Shown: positions 49,366 to 58,950 of the stretch, piece by piece | Layout of the letters: each line of letters opens with the position of its first letter | Numbering within the stretch: position 1 is the first letter of the stretch | DNA from: 13-2-20CM-68-14 sp051955535 | GTDB lineage: Bacteria > Actinomycetota > Thermoleophilia > Gaiellales > Gaiellaceae | Length of the DNA: 64,000 nt | Assembly: GCA_051955535.1 (NCBI GenBank) | Contig: JBQCGP010000075.1 | Span: 1-64,000 of the forward strand | Reading direction: 5' to 3' | Program-made: the position numbers and the translations under genes | The notes under the pieces: model-generated | Database searches by the model: none | What the model was told of the DNA's origin: nothing | The model's input: only the letters and a program-made list of their open reading frames with translations

Positions 49366-51342
49366 TCATAACGACGACGCCTTCGCAACGGACCGGTCGA
49401 GGAACGCTTGCTGCCAGAGCTCGAGCGTCAGAAGCTGCCAGATCTGCATCGCGGTATCCCGACGCCCGGATCGAAAATCAGCAATCAGGCGCTGGACCGG
49501 CTCAGGCTCGAACAGGGCTCGGCGACGGATCTCCGCCGGCGACAGGACTTCCTGGGCGAAATCTGCGAGCTCGTTCGCGAGCCAGCCGCGAACGGGCGCC
49601 GTGAAGCCGGCCTTGCCGCGGTTGATGATCTCTTTCGGAACGATTCCAGCCATTGCCTGCTTGAACATGGTCTTCGTGTGCGTTCCCGAGACTTTGCTAC
49701 GCGGCGCCACCCGCCTCATGACGTCGACGACGAGCTCGTCGAGCAAGGGAACCCGCGCTTCGATCGAGTGCGCCATGCTCATCTTGTCCATGTACGTGAG
49801 AAGGGCAGGCAGGTAGATCTTGAGGTCGACATACATTGCCTGGTGCAGCCAGTGCGAGTCGCCGACAACGTCTAGATGGGCGCCGATGATCGCCGATGGG
49901 TTCGACCCGTTGACCGCGGCCGCGAAATCCCCCGAGTAGAGCTGACGACGCAAGTCATTGTCGAAGTAGGTGAGGAAAGAGAGATAGTCCTCTGGAAACG
50001 GAAGCTCGGCATGCGAAAGCAGCTTCTGTGAGTTCCTGCCAAACCGCGCCAACGCCCCGCCGCCGGCCGCGGGTAGGGAGTCGGCGGCTAAACGGGCGGC
50101 CGCGCGCAGCGGACGCGGCGCCCAGCGGTACCAGCGAGCGACCGCCGCGGCGACGTACCGCGGGTATCCGCCGAAGAGCTCGTCGCCACCCATTCCGGAG
50201 AGGAGAACCGTGTGGTCGCGGCTCGCTGCTTCGCAGATGAAGTACGCCGACAGCGCGGCAGGATCGGCAATCGGCTCCTCGAGGTGCCAGACGACGCCGG
50301 GAAGCGAGTCGACCAGGCTCGGCCGGAGTATCGCTTCCCGGTAATCGATCTCCGAACGACTCGAGTAGAGGCGGGAGAAACGAAGGTCGTCGGGCACGAC
50401 ATCGTGGGCAAGGTCCCGCTTGGAGAAGCCGATCGTGAAGCAAGTCGGCCGCTCGGGCGACATCTCGCGCCGCATGATCTCGACGACGGCTGTCGAGTCG
50501 ATTCCGCCGGAGAAAAAGGCGCCCAGCGGTACATCGCTGACGAGCTGCCGAGCGACCGCGCGCCCGACTGCGCCTCGAAGCTCGTCGATTTCCACCTCCC
50601 CGTCGCGATCGAGCTCCCACCGGAGATCCCAGTACCGCTCGATCCTGGTCGCGCCGTCAGCACCGACGTGCAAGAGATGGCCGGCCTCGAGCTTCTTCAC
50701 GCCCAGGAAGGCCGTGTCCGGATCTGGAACCCACCGCCAGTTCAGGTAGCTGTCGACGCCTGCCGGGTCGAGCTGAGCGTCGACGCCGGCCGAAAGCAGC
50801 GCCTTGACCTCCGACGCGACGACGAGGGCGCCGTCGGCCCGCGTTGCGTAGTAGAGCGGTTTGATGCCGAGTCGGTCCCGCGCGAAGACGGTTTCCCCGG
50901 TTCGGCGATCGTGGAGGCAGAGCGCGAACATCCCGTTGATGCGCTGGAACAACTCGTCGCGCCACTCGTCCCATCCATGCACGAGCACCTCGGTGTCGGT
51001 GCGCGATGCGAACCGGTGACCCTTGGCCTCGAGCTCGCGCCGAAGCTCGCGGAAGTTGAAGATCTCCCCGTTGAAGACGACCCAGACGTCTTCATGCTCG
51101 TCGGCCATCGGCTGAAAGCCGGCGGGGCTCAGGTCGATGATCGCGAGCCTCGCGAACGCGAGCAGAGTGCTGCCTCGGCTCGCCTCGGCGTCGGGTGACC
51201 GGCTGACCGTCGGTCGCCCGCCGTCGAACGTGACGACTCCGGAGCCGTCCGGTCCTCGGTGGCGCATGGTCTCGAGCATCGCCCAGCCGACGCGGGAACT
51301 GATCGGCGAACGATGGCCGATGACTACCGCAAGCCCGCACAT
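49366..51342 (-). CDS. asnB: Glutamine-hydrolysing asparagine synthetase-like amidotransferase
   Basis: 658 residues. Cys2 (M-C-G-L-A-V-V) is the glutaminase nucleophile. The N-terminal Ntn domain has F-N-G-E-I-F-N-F-R-E-L. The synthetase domain has P-loop F-F-S-G-G-I-D-S-T-A-V and G-M-G-G-D-E-L-F-G-G-Y. In polysaccharide loci such enzymes often amidate uronic acids or attached carboxylates rather than make free asparagine. The start overlaps the stop of the upstream glycosyltransferase (TGATG). Confidence 0.9.
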   Translation of the reverse strand: MCGLAVVIGHRSPISSRVGWAMLETMRHRGPDGSGVVTFDGGRPTVSRSPDAEASRGSTLLAFARLAIIDLSPAGFQPMADEHEDVWVVFNGEIFNFRELRRELEAKGHRFASRTDTEVLVHGWDEWRDELFQRINGMFALCLHDRRTGETVFARDRLGIKPLYYATRADGALVVASEVKALLSAGVDAQLDPAGVDSYLNWRWVPDPDTAFLGVKKLEAGHLLHVGADGATRIERYWDLRWELDRDGEVEIDELRGAVGRAVARQLVSDVPLGAFFSGGIDSTAVVEIMRREMSPERPTCFTIGFSKRDLAHDVVPDDLRFSRLYSSRSEIDYREAILRPSLVDSLPGVVWHLEEPIADPAALSAYFICEAASRDHTVLLSGMGGDELFGGYPRYVAAAVARWYRWAPRPLRAAARLAADSLPAAGGGALARFGRNSQKLLSHAELPFPEDYLSFLTYFDNDLRRQLYSGDFAAAVNGSNPSAIIGAHLDVVGDSHWLHQAMYVDLKIYLPALLTYMDKMSMAHSIEARVPLLDELVVDVMRRVAPRSKVSGTHTKTMFKQAMAGIVPKEIINRGKAGFTAPVRGWLANELADFAQEVLSPAEIRRRALFEPEPVQRLIADFRSGRRDTAMQIWQLLTLELWQQAFLDRSVAKASSL

Positions 51343-52610
51343 CAGCGCACGAGCTCCCGGGCGGTTGCGTGGGGTAGCTTCGGCCCCAAAGCTCGCTCGT
51401 ACGCGGCGAGGAGAGCACTCTCCGAGTGCTTCCAGGAGAGCGCCCGTTCGATCCGCGACCGCCCTTCGGCCCCCATCGACGCTCTGCGCCTCGGATCGGA
51501 GAGAAGCTCCGCGACGCTCATGGCGAAGCTCTGCTCGTTGTTCGGTTCTGCATAGAGCGCAGCGCCGTCGGCAGAGGCGCGGGCTTCGACCAGGTCGTAG
51601 GCGACGACCGGTCGCGACATCGCCATGTATTCCAGGATCTTGTTCATCGTCGACACATCGTTGAAGGCTGTCTTCGGGTCCGGGGCGAGGCAGACGTCCG
51701 ACGTCGACAGGATCCGCGGCACATCCTCACCGACGAGCATTCCTGTGAACTCGACCATCGAATCGAGGCCGAGCTCGCCTGCCAGCCGCTCCATCGCCGG
51801 GCGGACGTCACCGTCGCCCACGAAGATTGCGTGCCAGTCCGTTCGCGTCTCTTTCAGCAGCGCAAGCGCCCGCAGGGCATGATCGATTCCGTCCTGAGGG
51901 CCCATGACCCCGAGGTACGTGATCAGGTGCGGCCGCCCACGCTTGAGCGACTCGTCGGGCTCGAGCGGCCGGAAGCGTTCGAGGTCCGGGCCATTGCGAA
52001 CGACAAACACGTCCTCCGGGCGTTTCCGCCCGCGCTCGAGCGCGACGGCCCGGTACGACTCGTTCGTCGAGATCACGACATCGGCCAGCGCGAAGGTGAG
52101 TCGTTCGAGGCGGAGCGTGAGTCGATAGAAGAGATCTTTGCCCCGGCCGAAACGCGAGAGATAGAGCTCGGGAACGAGATCGTGCTGGTCGAAGATGAAC
52201 CGAGTGCCCGTCCGCTTGAGCGAACGCGCGGCAAGGAGTAGGAGGTCGGGTGGGTTGCAAGCGTGAACGACGTCGAAGCTCCGCTCCCGTGACAGCGACT
52301 TGATTCGTCGGTGCAGCCGCGACAGCGCTAGGCCGTACTCACGGGCATAGCCGAGCACCCCACCGTTCGCGAGCGTGAGCGGGTAGCGATGGATCTCGAT
52401 GCCCTCGACCACGTCGAACGGCGTTCGATCGTGCCTGTCTCCCTGCGGGCAGATGACGACGACATCGAACCCGGCTCGTCGCAGCGTGCGGGCCTCTTGC
52501 CACACGCGTCGATTGAAGGGGACGGGCAGGTCCTCCACGAGAAACAGAGCACGGCGCGAGCGCGCTGCCCTGGGCTCGTGGGCCGTTTGGCTTATGGCGT
52601 GCTCAGCCAC
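51342..52610 (-). CDS. Glycosyltransferase family 4 (WbuB-like)
   Basis: 422 residues. The N-terminal domain is V-E-D-L-P-V-P-F-N-R-R-V-W-Q-E-A-R-T-L, and the C-terminal domain has T-Y-L-G-V-M-G-P-Q-D-G-I-D-H-A-L and A-P-D-P-K-T-A-F-N-D-V-S-T-M-N-K-I-L-E-Y-M-A. The latter is typical of WbuB-like N-acetylfucosaminyl or related transferases. It is the first gene of the minus-strand block 52610-48178, divergent from the kinase-like gene. Confidence 0.9.
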   Translation of the reverse strand: MAEHAISQTAHEPRAARSRRALFLVEDLPVPFNRRVWQEARTLRRAGFDVVVICPQGDRHDRTPFDVVEGIEIHRYPLTLANGGVLGYAREYGLALSRLHRRIKSLSRERSFDVVHACNPPDLLLLAARSLKRTGTRFIFDQHDLVPELYLSRFGRGKDLFYRLTLRLERLTFALADVVISTNESYRAVALERGRKRPEDVFVVRNGPDLERFRPLEPDESLKRGRPHLITYLGVMGPQDGIDHALRALALLKETRTDWHAIFVGDGDVRPAMERLAGELGLDSMVEFTGMLVGEDVPRILSTSDVCLAPDPKTAFNDVSTMNKILEYMAMSRPVVAYDLVEARASADGAALYAEPNNEQSFAMSVAELLSDPRRRASMGAEGRSRIERALSWKHSESALLAAYERALGPKLPHATARELVR

Positions 52611-52796
52611 CGTCGACCTGGACGTCTACTCAGCCGTGGTGGCAGGAATCGCCGCATTACAGGGCATTTTAGAACCTCATGGAAGGAAAAATGCTCGACA
52701 GTCGGCTAGAATTCGGCGAGGCGCGGCGCCAGCGGCAGCGCCACCGGAGCGTCCCGCGGTCGGTGCGGGACGCAGGTCGAGCGAGGACGACGGCCG

Positions 52797-54164
52797 ATGG
52801 ACGCCTTAGAGCACGCAACCGACGACGCACCCGCCCGCGAGTCCGTCGTTGCAGAGATCGTTGAGCTAGCCGATTCGGCGGTCCGCGATCGCGTGCTCGT
52901 CATCGGTTCCCTTCCGCCGCACGGAAGGGACCTCGCGTTGATCGTTCGTCCGCCCGAGCAGCGAGTCCTTTCCGAGCGCCTGGACGCGGCCGGGCTCGCG
53001 CGGAGAGGCTTGCAGTGGGCTCATTTCTTCGACTGCACCGCGTACCTTGTCGAGCTTCTGCCATCGCGGCGCCTTTCGCTCCCCGAGAACGAGCTCGCTG
53101 GGCTCTACGCTGAGGCGACCCCCGTCGGATGGGAAGGCGAGCTCGATTTCATCGTCCGCCCGGCGCCCCACCACCTCCTGCTCCTGCTGGCGCGCCGTTT
53201 TGTTCGTGAGGGACGGCTTCATCCGAAGCGACGAGCGCGGATCGACAACGCAGTGACCGAGGACCCGGAAGCCTGGCTCGAAGCGCACGCACGGGCGAAC
53301 CTTTGGGGCCTGGAGCGCGCACTCGCAATGCTCGAGCGCACGTATCTCACTCACGAACCGCCGAGTCTTCCCGAACGCGGCCGCGCCCTGGTCGAGCTGA
53401 TCCGGTCGACGGACGGGGCCAGCGAGCGGATCGACCTGCTTCGGCGCCCGCTTTCGACGGCGCTCCCGCGCCGAAATCACGTCGTCGCGATTTCGGGGCT
53501 CGACGGAGCAGGGAAGAGCTCCCAGGCGCTGGCCTTGCAGAGCACGCTCCAGCTCCTCGTGTGCCCGACGGTGGTGGAGTGGACGCCGCTCGGCTCGAAT
53601 CGCGCGATCGAGCTCGTCCGCTCGGCCAAGAAGCTGATTCGGCCCTTCTCGAACCAGACGACAGACGAGGAACGCCCGCTACCACTTTCGTATGCGGACT
53701 TGCCGGAGGATCCGGCCCGACGGCTCCGCGAGCGGAGCAGTCTGCTCACGCGGCTGTGGACGCTCTTCGTCGTCCTCGTGAACGCAAGTTTTCACCGACG
53801 CCCGGGCTATCGCTATCCGGTCGCCGGCAGGGTCGTGGTCTTCGACCGGTACGTCTGCGATTCGTCCGCGTGGCTCTCGTTCTGGTACGGAGAAAAACGG
53901 CGCTTCTGGCTCCAGAGGCAGGTGCTCCGAATGCTCTCGCCAACGCCGCTTCGCGCGTTCTACCTGAGCGTGCCCCCGGAGGTCGCGCTGATCCGCAAGG
54001 GCGAGATGAGCCTTGCGGAACTCAGACGGATGGTCGATCTTTATCGAAGGGAGTCCGAGCGGTTGGGAGTTCGCGTGGTCGATGGGGAACAGCCTCCTGC
54101 GGAGGTCGCCGCGGTGATCGCGCGTGAGGTCTGGACGTCCCTGCCGGGACGTGACGCGCAATGA
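52797..54164 (+). CDS. Nucleotidyltransferase-like / thymidylate kinase-like fusion
   Basis: 455 residues. The N-terminal about 220 residues resemble the nucleotidyltransferase-like region that precedes kinases in polysaccharide loci (R-D-R-V-L-V-I-G-S-L-P-P-H-G-R-D-L, then a helical part). The C-terminal part has Walker A I-S-G-L-D-G-A-G-K-S-S-Q and a DR-Y motif V-V-F-D-R-Y-V-C-D-S, as in thymidylate kinases. The target in this setting is not dTMP for certain; a sugar or lipid carrier phosphate is possible. Its stop overlaps the ligase gene start by 4 bp. Confidence 0.75.
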   Translation: MDALEHATDDAPARESVVAEIVELADSAVRDRVLVIGSLPPHGRDLALIVRPPEQRVLSERLDAAGLARRGLQWAHFFDCTAYLVELLPSRRLSLPENELAGLYAEATPVGWEGELDFIVRPAPHHLLLLLARRFVREGRLHPKRRARIDNAVTEDPEAWLEAHARANLWGLERALAMLERTYLTHEPPSLPERGRALVELIRSTDGASERIDLLRRPLSTALPRRNHVVAISGLDGAGKSSQALALQSTLQLLVCPTVVEWTPLGSNRAIELVRSAKKLIRPFSNQTTDEERPLPLSYADLPEDPARRLRERSSLLTRLWTLFVVLVNASFHRRPGYRYPVAGRVVVFDRYVCDSSAWLSFWYGEKRRFWLQRQVLRMLSPTPLRAFYLSVPPEVALIRKGEMSLAELRRMVDLYRRESERLGVRVVDGEQPPAEVAAVIAREVWTSLPGRDAQ

Positions 54165-55702
54165 GATTGTCTCTCGCAAGCGCCACGCCCTCTGGGCTCC
54201 GAGCTCCGGCTCAGCTCGTGTCGGACGAGAGGGTCCGGTCGAGCATCGTCGTCCCGGCCGCGACGATCCTTGTGGCGGTCGTCGTCGGCTATGGAGTGTC
54301 GACCGGATCGACGAAGATCCTGGTCGCGCCTGTCGCCCTGCTCGCGCTCGTCGTCATCTCGTCCACGACCTGGATGCCCTATGTCGTCGTCCTGCTTGCC
54401 GCGGCCACGTTCGCCGAGCCGTACGCATATCCACAACTATCACTGGCGGGGGTCAACCCCTTCCTCTCGGAGCTGGTGCTGGGCCTCGCGATCATCGCCG
54501 CCCTCTATCTCACATTGCACCGGCAGGGCTCCCGGGTAGGAGGATCGCGTCTCGTCGGCATCTCGCTCGGCGTGTTCCTGCTGGCCGCCGCGCTCGGCAT
54601 CCCCGTCGGGCTGAGCAACGGCGTGAAGTTCTTCGGCACGCTCACCCAGGTACGAGAGACCGCGTTCTTCGCGACGTTCTGGCTCGCTCTGCTCGCGTTA
54701 CGCACACCTGGCTCGAGAGCGAGGCTGTTCGTGATCGCGGCGACGTTGTCAGTGGCCGTGGTCGCGCTTCAAGTCGCCCAGGTCCTGGTCGGCCCAGGAC
54801 ACGTGCTCTTCTATACCAAGGACCCGACCGTCAACTTGATCACGTGTCCTGCCGGACAATGCGCCGACGTCGCACAGGCCGGCTTCGGCGGCCTTATTCG
54901 CGTCCGTCCGCCGGGGCTGCCGCTGGTGTATGTGGTCGCTGCATTCTCGGCGTGCTACCTGCTCTTCGGTCCACGGAGGAGGCGGGGCGCCATCCTGGGC
55001 CTTTTCTTCATCTGTCTTGCCGGCGTAGCCGTGAGTCTTACTCGCGATCTTGTAATCGGCCTGACGCTGGGGCTGGTAATGGCGTTCGTGATCAGCCCGA
55101 AAAAGAGCAGGCTGGTCGGGGCGGTGGTCGCTCTAGCCGCGGTCGTGGTCGCGCTCATCGTCGTGTCCAACGGCGGGGCCCTTCACTCGGCCAAGCCCGT
55201 GTTGTCCCGCTTCGCCTCGATCAAGAATCCATCGGCGGTGCGATCGGAGGCGAGCCTGAAGCAGCGCTCTGTGGAAGACCATCTCGCCTTCAAGGCCATT
55301 CGCAGCAACCCCGTGCAAGGGATCGGCTGGGGAACTTCGTACGGGATGACCGAGCCGGTCGTCGTCCGAGGGCAGACGGTTGGCATAGCCGACCAGCCCT
55401 TCATACATAACTTCTATCTCGGGCTCTGGATGCGCACCGGGCTGCTCGGTCTCGCCGCATACCTGACAGCCGTCCTCGCCGCGTTCGTCTACGGCGTCCG
55501 CTGGACTCGGCAGCGCGCCTGGGACGAGCAATCGTGGCTGGGGCCGGCGATCGTCGCTTCGATCGTGGCCGTTTCGACGAGCGCCATCGTCAACGTCGGT
55601 TCGGACGCGCAGAAGATCATTCCGTTCATGGTCGTGCTGGCGCTGGCCGTGACCCTGAGGCGGGAGCTGCCTCCGGCCGGATCTTCAATCGCTCGTGGCT
55701 GA
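54161..55702 (+). CDS. O-antigen ligase/polymerase-type membrane protein (Wzy)
   Basis: 513 residues with about 11-12 hydrophobic helices and one large hydrophilic loop (about residues 330-425). The loop contains N-P-V-Q-G-I-G-W-G and H-N-F-Y-L-G-L-W-M-R-T-G, the Wzy_C/WaaL hallmark. It polymerises lipid-linked repeats or ligates the polymer outside the membrane. ATG overlaps the previous gene and the stop overlaps the flippase start by 8 bp. Confidence 0.9.
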   Translation: MRLSLASATPSGLRAPAQLVSDERVRSSIVVPAATILVAVVVGYGVSTGSTKILVAPVALLALVVISSTTWMPYVVVLLAAATFAEPYAYPQLSLAGVNPFLSELVLGLAIIAALYLTLHRQGSRVGGSRLVGISLGVFLLAAALGIPVGLSNGVKFFGTLTQVRETAFFATFWLALLALRTPGSRARLFVIAATLSVAVVALQVAQVLVGPGHVLFYTKDPTVNLITCPAGQCADVAQAGFGGLIRVRPPGLPLVYVVAAFSACYLLFGPRRRRGAILGLFFICLAGVAVSLTRDLVIGLTLGLVMAFVISPKKSRLVGAVVALAAVVVALIVVSNGGALHSAKPVLSRFASIKNPSAVRSEASLKQRSVEDHLAFKAIRSNPVQGIGWGTSYGMTEPVVVRGQTVGIADQPFIHNFYLGLWMRTGLLGLAAYLTAVLAAFVYGVRWTRQRAWDEQSWLGPAIVASIVAVSTSAIVNVGSDAQKIIPFMVVLALAVTLRRELPPAGSSIARG

Positions 55703-57239
55703 ATCCGGGGCGCGCCGCGCCCGTTTTCTGACGCGGCCGTTCCGCCTCAGCCGGCGCCCCTCCCAAACTCGAGGCGCCCTTTCGCTCGCGGAGCGAGTTG
55801 CGGTCAACTTCAGCGCACAACTCGGGGCACAGTTGATCCTCGCTGTGGGTGGGCTCGTCTCCGTCGCGGTGACAACCCGCTACCTCGACTTTCGGCAGTA
55901 CGGGGCGCTCGTCACCGCGCTCATCTTCGTCTCGCTGTTCACGATCCTGACCGATTTCGGGATCACGACGATCGGCGGACGAGAGTTGGCGAAGGACGAG
56001 CCCGATCGGGAACACATCCTCTCGAGCATCGGTCTGATCGTCAGTGGAATCTCGCTCGTCGCTCTTGCAGTTGCGATCGGGCTCGCGCAGCTCGCCTATC
56101 CGGGACACCACGGATTCGATGTCCGGCTGGCGATCTTGATCCTCGCCCCCCAGCTGCTCGTCGTCGGGCCGAGGTCGGCGGCGCAGGCAGACCTGATTTC
56201 TCGGCAAAAGGTCTACCTGTCGTCGATCTCTGCCGTCGCGACGCGAGTGGTGACCCTTGCGCTGGTCATCGTCGTTGCCGTCGCGGACCTCGGCTTCGTC
56301 GCAATGACGTTTGCGTACGCCGCCTTTCCCATCCTTGCGGGTATGGGCACGATCCTGCTCGCCCGTACCGGCTTGCCGCGGTTACGTCAGTGGAGCCGGC
56401 CGCTCGCGGTCGTGCTCCTCAAGGCGTCTCTGCCGCTCGGAGCGGTGATCGTCCTGAACTATCTCTACTTCCGCCTCGATCTCTTCCTGCTCTCGATCCT
56501 CTCGACCCAGAAAGACGTCGCACTTTACGGCGTCTCCTACAAGGTGATCGAGATGCTGATTCTCATCCCGTCGTACATCATGGTCACCCTCTTCCCGACA
56601 ATCGCGGCTGCGGAGCCGTTCAGCGAGCGACTGAGGAACCTCGTTCAGAACGCCTTCACGCTTATGCAGTTCATCGCGGTGCCACTGGTGGCGCTTAGCT
56701 TCTTGAGCGGACAGATCCTCGAGTTCATCGCAGGGGAGCAATACGGAGGCGCCGCGCTCGCACTGCAGCTGCTGATGTGCGGGACGGCGTTGAGCTTCCT
56801 GCAGCAGGTGATCGGCTATGCGCTCGTCGCCCTGAATCGCCAGACCTGGGCCTTGTACGTCCTGGCCGCCGTTCTCGTCATAAATCTCGTCCTGAACGTG
56901 ATCTTGATCCCGCTGTTCGCGATCAACGGAGCTGCAACCGCCCTGGTCAGCTCGGAGCTGGCATCGCTGATCCTGATCCTCGTCGTCTATTCGCGCGTAG
57001 GCCACGTGCCGACCCTGTACCAACCGCTGAAGATCCTTGTCGCGGGCGCCGCGATGCTCGCCCTCGTCATCGCGACCCGGGAAACGCTGGGAACCGCTCT
57101 CTCTCCATTCGTGACTCTTGCGGCCGGAGGGCTCCTCGGCTTCGGAACGTTCGTACTCGTGTTGAGGCGGCTCGGCGCCGTGCCGCCGGAAGCCTCGGCC
57201 GCTCTCTCCAGCCTGATCGGGCGGATACGCCACGCCTGA
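55695..57239 (+). CDS. Wzx-type polysaccharide flippase
   Basis: 514 residues with about 12-14 TM helices in MATE/Wzx arrangement. The start has A-V-N-F-S-A-Q-L-G-A-Q-L-I-L-A-V-G-G, and T-D-F-G-I-T-T-I-G-G-R-E-L-A follows the third helix, as in Wzx proteins. It flips the undecaprenyl-linked repeat unit to the outer face. The start is GTG at 55695 inside the end of the Wzy gene. Confidence 0.9.
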   Translation: MAESGARRARFLTRPFRLSRRPSQTRGALSLAERVAVNFSAQLGAQLILAVGGLVSVAVTTRYLDFRQYGALVTALIFVSLFTILTDFGITTIGGRELAKDEPDREHILSSIGLIVSGISLVALAVAIGLAQLAYPGHHGFDVRLAILILAPQLLVVGPRSAAQADLISRQKVYLSSISAVATRVVTLALVIVVAVADLGFVAMTFAYAAFPILAGMGTILLARTGLPRLRQWSRPLAVVLLKASLPLGAVIVLNYLYFRLDLFLLSILSTQKDVALYGVSYKVIEMLILIPSYIMVTLFPTIAAAEPFSERLRNLVQNAFTLMQFIAVPLVALSFLSGQILEFIAGEQYGGAALALQLLMCGTALSFLQQVIGYALVALNRQTWALYVLAAVLVINLVLNVILIPLFAINGAATALVSSELASLILILVVYSRVGHVPTLYQPLKILVAGAAMLALVIATRETLGTALSPFVTLAAGGLLGFGTFVLVLRRLGAVPPEASAALSSLIGRIRHA

Positions 57240-57252
57240 GCGACCCAATCGG

Positions 57253-58950
57253 ATGCCACGTGTCGCCGTCGTACTCGACGGGAGCGTGATTCCGCGGTGG
57301 ATCTCCTACCTGTTGTCGGAGCTTCGCGCGGCGGAGTTCGCCGACGTGGTTCTCCTGCTAGTCGCGGCTCCGCCCCCGGTACCTCCCGCCAGACGAGAGC
57401 TTCGAGGACTCCTCTTCTCGCTGTATGAGGCGACCGATTATCGCGCCTTTCGATCCTCGCCCGACGCCCTCGAGCCTGTCGACGCGGCGGAACAGTTCGA
57501 GTCGAAGACGCCTGTTCTCGAGCTGGCGACGACTTCTTCGCGGGACGCTGTCGCCGCCGCTGACCTCGACGCGATCGCCTCGTACGACCCGGACGTCGGC
57601 CTGTGGCTCGCGGAAACAGAGCCTCGTGGGTCGATTCTTCGCAGCTTCCCGGACGGAGTCTGGAAGCTGCATCACGGAGATCCGGTGCTTTACCGGGGCG
57701 GGCCTCCGTTCTTCTGGGAGCTACACGACGGTGAGACGGCGACCAGGACCGTCCTCGAAGACTACTCGGCTCGAACTGACCGTCCTGCGCAGATCTATTC
57801 GTCGTGGTCGGCGATTCATCCGCAGTCGCTGTACCAGAGCAGAAACTCGCCGTACTGGAAGGCGACGCAGTTCATGCTTCGCAGCCTCGAGCAACTCGCG
57901 GCCGAAGGCCAGATCTCGCCCGAGCCTGGGCCGAGCTCACGAACGGCGGATGTGAAGAAACCGCGCGGGGTTCCGTCGAACTCGCAGATGGTCACTTTCC
58001 TCGTCCGCCTGCTCGCGCGTGGGCTGCGGAGTCGGCTTCGCCGCCTGGTCTATCGCGAGCGGTGGTATCTTGCCGAACGCTTGAAGAGAGCGCCGGCGGG
58101 CGCGGATCTCGGGGGATTCGAGATCCACCCCGCGCCGAGAGGGGTCTCCACCGCTGACCCATTCGTCGTCTCGAGAGACGGACGGCATCACGTGTTCTTC
58201 GAGGAGCTCGAGGCAACGGGTGCCCGCGGGGAGATTGCGCACTTCGAGATTCTCGAGGACGGGTCGACGACGCCTCGAACGACCGTGCTCACGCGCTCGT
58301 ACCACCTCTCGTACCCGTTTGTCTTCGAGCATGACGGTGAGATGTACATGCTGCCGGAGACCGCTGCGAATCGAGCGATCGAGCTTTACCGCGCGGAGGC
58401 GTTTCCGGCGGTCTGGCAGTTTGAACGCACGTTGCTTTCGGACCTGACGGCGGTGGATCCAACCCTGCTCGAATACGAGGGAAGGCTCTGGCTGTTCGCA
58501 AACGTCAAGGAATACGGGGCGCCGTACTCGGACGAGCTCTGCATCTTCTTCGCCGACTCGCTCGAGGGGCCATGGACCCCGCACCCTCGAAACCCGGTCG
58601 TCTCGGATGTCCGATCAGCCCGACCCGCAGGTCGTATCTTCGTCCAGGACGGCGCGTTGATCCGCCCCGGACAAGATTCGTCCGGGAGATACGGCCGGGC
58701 CGTCAGCCTCAACCGGATCGACGTCCTCACCGACGACGCGTATCGAGAGACGCCGGTCGCCCGCATCGACCCGGATTGGCGTCCCGGAAACCTCGGGACG
58801 CACACGTACAACTTCGACGACGTCTACGAGGTGATCGACGGTCGTGAGTGGGAGCGGCGCTTCGCGGTTGCCGTCAGGACGGGGGCTTCGAGGAAGCCGG
58901 CGCGCCGCCCTCGTGAGCAAGCCGAGCCCGTTCCTGGAGGAGATCGCTGA
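57253..58950 (+). CDS. Formyltransferase-like / GINT1-like glycosyltransferase fusion
   Basis: 565 residues. The N-terminal about 240 residues resemble a formyltransferase-like Rossmann domain (V-A-V-V-L-D-G-S-V-I-P-R-W-I, W-K-L-H-H-G-D-P-V-L-Y-R-G-G-P-P-F-F-W). The C-terminal about 270 residues form a beta-propeller-like region (D-P-F-V-V-S-R-D-G-R-H-H-V-F-F-E-E, L-S-Y-P-F-V-F, M-Y-M-L-P-E-T, D-P-T-L-L-E-Y-E-G) seen in GINT1-type transferases and GH43-like folds. The acceptor is unknown. Its 3' end overlaps the convergent methyltransferase gene by 77 bp. Confidence 0.75.
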   Translation: MPRVAVVLDGSVIPRWISYLLSELRAAEFADVVLLLVAAPPPVPPARRELRGLLFSLYEATDYRAFRSSPDALEPVDAAEQFESKTPVLELATTSSRDAVAAADLDAIASYDPDVGLWLAETEPRGSILRSFPDGVWKLHHGDPVLYRGGPPFFWELHDGETATRTVLEDYSARTDRPAQIYSSWSAIHPQSLYQSRNSPYWKATQFMLRSLEQLAAEGQISPEPGPSSRTADVKKPRGVPSNSQMVTFLVRLLARGLRSRLRRLVYRERWYLAERLKRAPAGADLGGFEIHPAPRGVSTADPFVVSRDGRHHVFFEELEATGARGEIAHFEILEDGSTTPRTTVLTRSYHLSYPFVFEHDGEMYMLPETAANRAIELYRAEAFPAVWQFERTLLSDLTAVDPTLLEYEGRLWLFANVKEYGAPYSDELCIFFADSLEGPWTPHPRNPVVSDVRSARPAGRIFVQDGALIRPGQDSSGRYGRAVSLNRIDVLTDDAYRETPVARIDPDWRPGNLGTHTYNFDDVYEVIDGREWERRFAVAVRTGASRKPARRPREQAEPVPGGDR

